A stretch of 16,655 nt of DNA from an uncultured Dialister sp. (GTDB lineage Bacteria > Bacillota > Negativicutes > Veillonellales > Dialisteraceae). The first letter of the stretch is position 1; every line of letters starts with the position of its first letter. Positions 14,650 through 16,655 of this stretch are shown piece after piece. A program made the position numbers and the translations under genes. The stretch lies in the NCBI GenBank assembly GCA_934216155.1, contig CAKQBK010000061.1:1-16655 (forward strand). Direction: 5' to 3'. The notes under the pieces were generated by a model. That model did no database searches. It worked only from the letters and a program-made list of their open reading frames with translations, and was not told the DNA's origin.

Positions 14650-14802
14650 CAGTGAGGAATTAGGAGTGAGGAAGTGGTGGAAGGGGCACACAATTCATAT
14701 AGCGCCCCCAATACCCATGATTTATTTTTTAATCTTTGCGGCGCGTCCAATTTATATGCGCCGCCACCTTCATTCCTAATTTCTCATTCCTAATTCCTAA
14801 TT
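14650..14802. repeat. Full F1 composite element upstream of the binding-protein gene
   Basis: Left heptamers (GTGAGGA, ATTAGGA, GTGAGGA) and core (GTGGTGGAAGGGGCACACAA, then ATTCATATAGCGCC) are mirrored by a second core (GCGGCGCGTCCAATTTATAT, then GCGCCGCCACC) and heptamers (ATTCCTA, ATTTCTC, ATTCCTA, ATTCCTA). The 153-bp unit has both halves in inverted orientation. It would form a large hairpin in the 5' leader of the lipoprotein mRNA. Confidence 0.87.
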
Positions 14803-14804
14803 AA

Positions 14805-14832
14805 ATTATATAGCGGAAGATGCACTATGTAA
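14805..14832 (-). promoter_or_regulatory. Candidate promoter for the binding-protein gene
   Basis: On the minus strand TTACAT (14827-14832) and TATAAT (14805-14810) are 16 bp apart, immediately outside the F1 element. A transcript from here carries the whole repeat in a leader of roughly 170 nt. Confidence 0.55.
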
Positions 14833-14850
14833 GATAAACGGAAACGGGAT

Positions 14851-14893
14851 AAAGAAAAGCCCTCACGTCGAGATGACGTAAGGGCTTCTTTCA
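14851..14893 (-). terminator. Intrinsic terminator of cbiK
   Basis: AAGCCCTCACGTC (14857-14869) pairs with GACGTAAGGGCTT (14875-14887) with one mismatch and a 5-nt loop. On the minus strand the stem is followed by TTTTCTTT. It lies about 45 bp past the cbiK stop and separates cbiK from the lipoprotein gene. Confidence 0.85.
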
Positions 14894-14938
14894 TGTCAGA
14901 GAATCATCTCTTACATAGAGTATACCACTTGGTGGAAA

Positions 14939-15928
14939 TTATTTCTGCAGAGCATCGATAGCTTCGGTAGCACGATCTACATAGAGGCCACGAACGTTAG
15001 CGTTTTCACCAAGGCCATGGATGTAGGTGTCAACTTTGAAACCTTCCTTCTGGAGAATGCTCTTATGGGAATCTTCTTCGTCGCCAGCCATATCGTTGTT
15101 TGCATGGTCACCTGCTACCATCATGATTGGCATCAGGGTAACATGGTTGTAGCCGCCAGCTTTGAGCTTCGGGATAACGTCTTCCAGGTTTGGACGACCT
15201 TCTACGGAGTATACAAATACGTTGTTCATGCCCAGTTCATGGAGACGATCCTGGATAACGCTGTAGTAAGCGTTGCCCGGATGTGGAGTACCATGAGCCA
15301 TGATCAGGGTAGCATCATGTTTACCCATCTTCGGGAACTGAGAGGACAGAGCTTTCAGGAAGTCAACAACCTGATCTGGTTCCCCTTCGGTGCCCTGGAA
15401 GTACATCAGTGGGGTAGCGAGGGAAATCTTCTTGAAATTCGGAACCTGCATCTTGGTTACTACAGAGTCATAGCTGTATTCCATGCCTGGGATAACGTCC
15501 AGGGAAACAACAGCTACACGGGTGTAGCCTTCCTTCTGCAGTTTTGCAAAAGCTTCTTCTGGAGTCAGTTTGGTGATTCCTTCTTTAGCTTTTACGCGGT
15601 CGATAATGATATGAGAGGTATATGCTTCAAATACCGGTACATCTGGATGAGCTTTCTGAATAGCTGCTTCTACAGCATCAATGGTTTTTGCTCTGGTGTC
15701 GGTGAAGGTGGTACCGAAGGTCATAACGAGAACAGCATCTTTATTTGGTGCATCTTTCATAGCCGGGTTTTCTGCGGTCCATACACCTACAGTGGAAGCT
15801 TCGCGGAGAGCTGGAGTTACATCTTTAACTTCAGAGTTCAGTTCATACGCATTAGCGGACATTCCCATTCCCAGTGCGCACAGAGCTGCCATAGATACGG
15901 ACAATACAGTTTTCAGACTTTTTTTCAT
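14939..15928 (-). CDS. cbiK: Exported class II sirohydrochlorin cobaltochelatase, CbiK-like
   Basis: The 329-residue protein belongs to the CbiK chelatase family, which inserts Co(II) into sirohydrochlorin at the start of anaerobic B12 synthesis. The two metal-site histidines appear as His212 in MAHGTPHPG and His275 in MVAGDHANNDMAG, spaced as in Salmonella CbiK (His145/His207). The family N-terminus is VLVMTFGTTFTDTRA (about 66-80). It begins with a signal peptide: MKK, a hydrophobic stretch and an A-N-A cleavage motif after Ala27, so it should act outside the cytoplasm. A periplasmic CbiK paralogue is known in Desulfovibrio vulgaris. AAAGGAG (15938-15944, minus sense) precedes the ATG. A structured leader and a promoter lie upstream. 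Location, chelatase substrate and metal remain open. Confidence 0.92.
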   Translation of the reverse strand: MKKSLKTVLSVSMAALCALGMGMSANAYELNSEVKDVTPALREASTVGVWTAENPAMKDAPNKDAVLVMTFGTTFTDTRAKTIDAVEAAIQKAHPDVPVFEAYTSHIIIDRVKAKEGITKLTPEEAFAKLQKEGYTRVAVVSLDVIPGMEYSYDSVVTKMQVPNFKKISLATPLMYFQGTEGEPDQVVDFLKALSSQFPKMGKHDATLIMAHGTPHPGNAYYSVIQDRLHELGMNNVFVYSVEGRPNLEDVIPKLKAGGYNHVTLMPIMMVAGDHANNDMAGDEEDSHKSILQKEGFKVDTYIHGLGENANVRGLYVDRATEAIDALQK

Positions 15929-15952
15929 GAAAAATCACTCCTTTGAAAATTT

Positions 15953-16028
15953 CCCGCTAAAATCAAGCGGGTCATATAGCACGAGAAGACGAATATTTCC
16001 CATGTATTCGTTTTCTTGCATGCTATAT
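15953..16028 (-). promoter_or_regulatory. Two-hairpin 5' leader of cbiK
   Basis: In the predicted cbiK leader a long imperfect stem pairs 15974-15995 with 16005-16028 (ATATAGCA...ACGAATA type arms, loop of about 9 nt). A second 6-bp stem, AGCGGG/CCCGCT (15953-15958 with 15966-15971), ends about 9 nt before the ribosome binding site. It does not contain the cobalamin-riboswitch B12 box or core that I looked for. It could be a regulator of translation or stability, or only an mRNA-protecting 5' stem. Confidence 0.5.
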
Positions 16029-16041
16029 TTAACATGCCTTA

Positions 16042-16070
16042 AGTTTAGTACAATGTTTCTATAAAGTCAA
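16042..16070 (-). promoter_or_regulatory. Candidate promoter for cbiK
   Basis: On the minus strand TTGACT (16065-16070) and TAAACT (16042-16047) are 17 bp apart. The predicted start near 16035 lies a few bases before the first leader hairpin. Confidence 0.55.
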
Positions 16071-16186
16071 TCATAATTTACTCAAAAAATAAATATTTTT
16101 TTCAAAGAAACTTATTTTCAATATTTCATCTTCCTTTGAGTTACATCATGTGATGAAGTTCTTATATTTTTTTACAATTAATATTA

Positions 16187-16222
16187 TGGTGACTAGTGGC
16201 TAGTGACTGGTGACTAGGGTTG
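16187..16222. repeat. 7-bp repeat array (GTGACTA type)
   Basis: Consecutive heptamers GTGACTA, GTGGCTA, GTGACTG, GTGACTA lie in the gene-free end of the window. They share their sequence flavour with the array at 1904-1927. No complementary arm was seen nearby. Confidence 0.85.
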
Positions 16223-16239
16223 CGTAGCGATATTTGCAT

Positions 16240-16430
16240 TAGCGGCTACCCTCTTCCTTTAGAAGGAGGGCAGGGGGGATAGCTCGCACTGGCAGATACA
16301 TTGAGATGAGATGCTTAGCGTTGTCGGCGTTCTGCGAAGGCGGCTTGTCTAACAACTCTTCTTCATCGGCCTATCCCCGGCTCGCAAGCGAGCCTGCCCC
16401 TTCCTGAGGAAGGGGCTCTTGGGGGATCTG
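16240..16430. repeat. Inverted pair of GC-rich intergenic repeats
   Basis: CCTTTAGAAGGAGGGCAGG followed by GGGGATAG (about 16256-16281) is repeated on the opposite strand at about 16371-16420 (CTATCCCC, then CCTGCCCCTTCCTGAGGAAG). Each copy contains its own small palindrome (CCTT..AAGG). About 90 bp without recognisable content separates them. Confidence 0.75.
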
Positions 16431-16442
16431 TGGTGGTGACGT

Positions 16443-16597
16443 GGTTTGAGAAACATGGAAGTGAAGCGTGCATGTGGAAGGTTCTGTAGCGATGGCATGG
16501 CTAGAGGAATATAGAGGTGAAGTGTGTATGCAAAGGTTCTGTAGCAATAACACGGTTAGTGAAACATGGTGATGTACTGGATATCAAAAGGTTCTCG
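16443..16597. repeat. Three tandem copies of a ~55-bp degenerate repeat
   Basis: The anchor AAGGTTCTGTAGC occurs at 16478 and 16533, and AAGGTTCTCGTGC at 16588, exactly 55 bp apart each time. Flanking similarity (GTGAAGCGTGCATGT versus GTGAAGTGTGTATGC) extends over the whole unit. There is no credible coding frame in this stretch. Confidence 0.82.
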
Positions 16598-16655
16598 TGC
16601 GGAGGAAATCGTTAGATTTCTAATCGCACGAGAACCCTGAGAACCCTGAGAACCC
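16586..16655. repeat. Palindrome leading into a 9-bp tandem array (F3-type)
   Basis: GGTTCTCGTGCG (16590-16601) pairs perfectly with CGCACGAGAACC, with an inner GAAATC/GATTTC pair. The right arm runs straight into AGAACCCTG units (to 16655) identical to those at 1-72. The array is cut by the window edge. Confidence 0.88.

Noticed and set aside
14629..14691. Upstream start for the binding lipoprotein adding 21 residues
   Set aside because: It would bury the signal peptide and lipobox and is encoded by heptamer repeat. AGGAG supports the start at 14628.
15017..15946. 309-codon open frame on the plus strand opposite cbiK
   Set aside because: It is a shadow of the cbiK coding frame; its composition is unlike a real protein and the opposite strand carries intact CbiK motifs.
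16371..16553. 60-codon minus-strand gene at the window end
   Set aside because: It is built from GC-rich and 55-bp repeat sequence, and its low-complexity product has no family resemblance.
16443..16597. Possible CRISPR array
   Set aside because: There are only three degenerate 55-bp units with similarity throughout, no constant repeat with unique spacers, and no cas genes in view.

Overview
The window looks like a chromosomal segment from a diderm Firmicute, most likely a Negativicute (Veillonella/Dialister/Phascolarctobacterium/Megasphaera-type). The basis is moderate GC by eye, strong AGGAGG-type ribosome binding sites, a complete-looking anaerobic (cbi) cobalamin gene run, a signal-peptide-bearing CbiK chelatase and a lipoprotein-dependent corrinoid/iron-type ABC importer. 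The genus is not established.

Layout. Positions 1-1919 hold a 9-bp tandem repeat array, a good promoter and an ABC exporter half-transporter. A bidirectional terminator separates it from a convergent class II fructose-bisphosphate aldolase (2178-3110, minus). A divergent spacer of about 530 bp leads to yajQ (3642-4133). From 4230 to 10771 there are eight cobalamin genes on the plus strand in the order cbiD, cbiE, cbiT, cbiF, cbiG, cbiH, cbiJ(cobK), cbiC, mostly overlapping or closely spaced, and ending in a strong terminator. After a gene-free spacer of about 780 bp comes a FecCD/BtuC-like permease and its ATPase (11549-13344). The cognate-looking binding lipoprotein (13702-14628) and an exported CbiK (14939-15928) lie on the minus strand and converge on the ATPase gene. 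The last 700 bp hold the cbiK promoter and leader, then only repeats.

How the genes work together. CbiK-type enzymes insert Co(II) into sirohydrochlorin. CbiH, F, G, D, J, E, T and C then carry the macrocycle from cobalt-precorrin-3 to cobyrinate: C17 methylation, C11 methylation, lactone opening, C1 methylation, reduction, C5/C15 methylation with decarboxylation, and methyl migration. CbiL, CbiA, CbiP, CbiB and the nucleotide-loop genes are not in this window. The FecCD/ATPase/lipoprotein set probably imports a corrinoid or another metal chelate. The CbiK here is exported, so its role may be tied to transport instead of to cytoplasmic synthesis.

The most striking unexplained content is between the genes. 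Almost every spacer is built from palindromic repeats whose arms are short-period tandem arrays. Family F1 has 7-bp units flanking a GC-rich core hairpin. Family F2 has GGTTAT-type units in palindromes of up to about 290 bp. Family F3 has 9-bp GGTTCTCAG-type units around a conserved core of about 55 bp. Family names F1-F3 are mine. The window begins and ends inside F3-type arrays.
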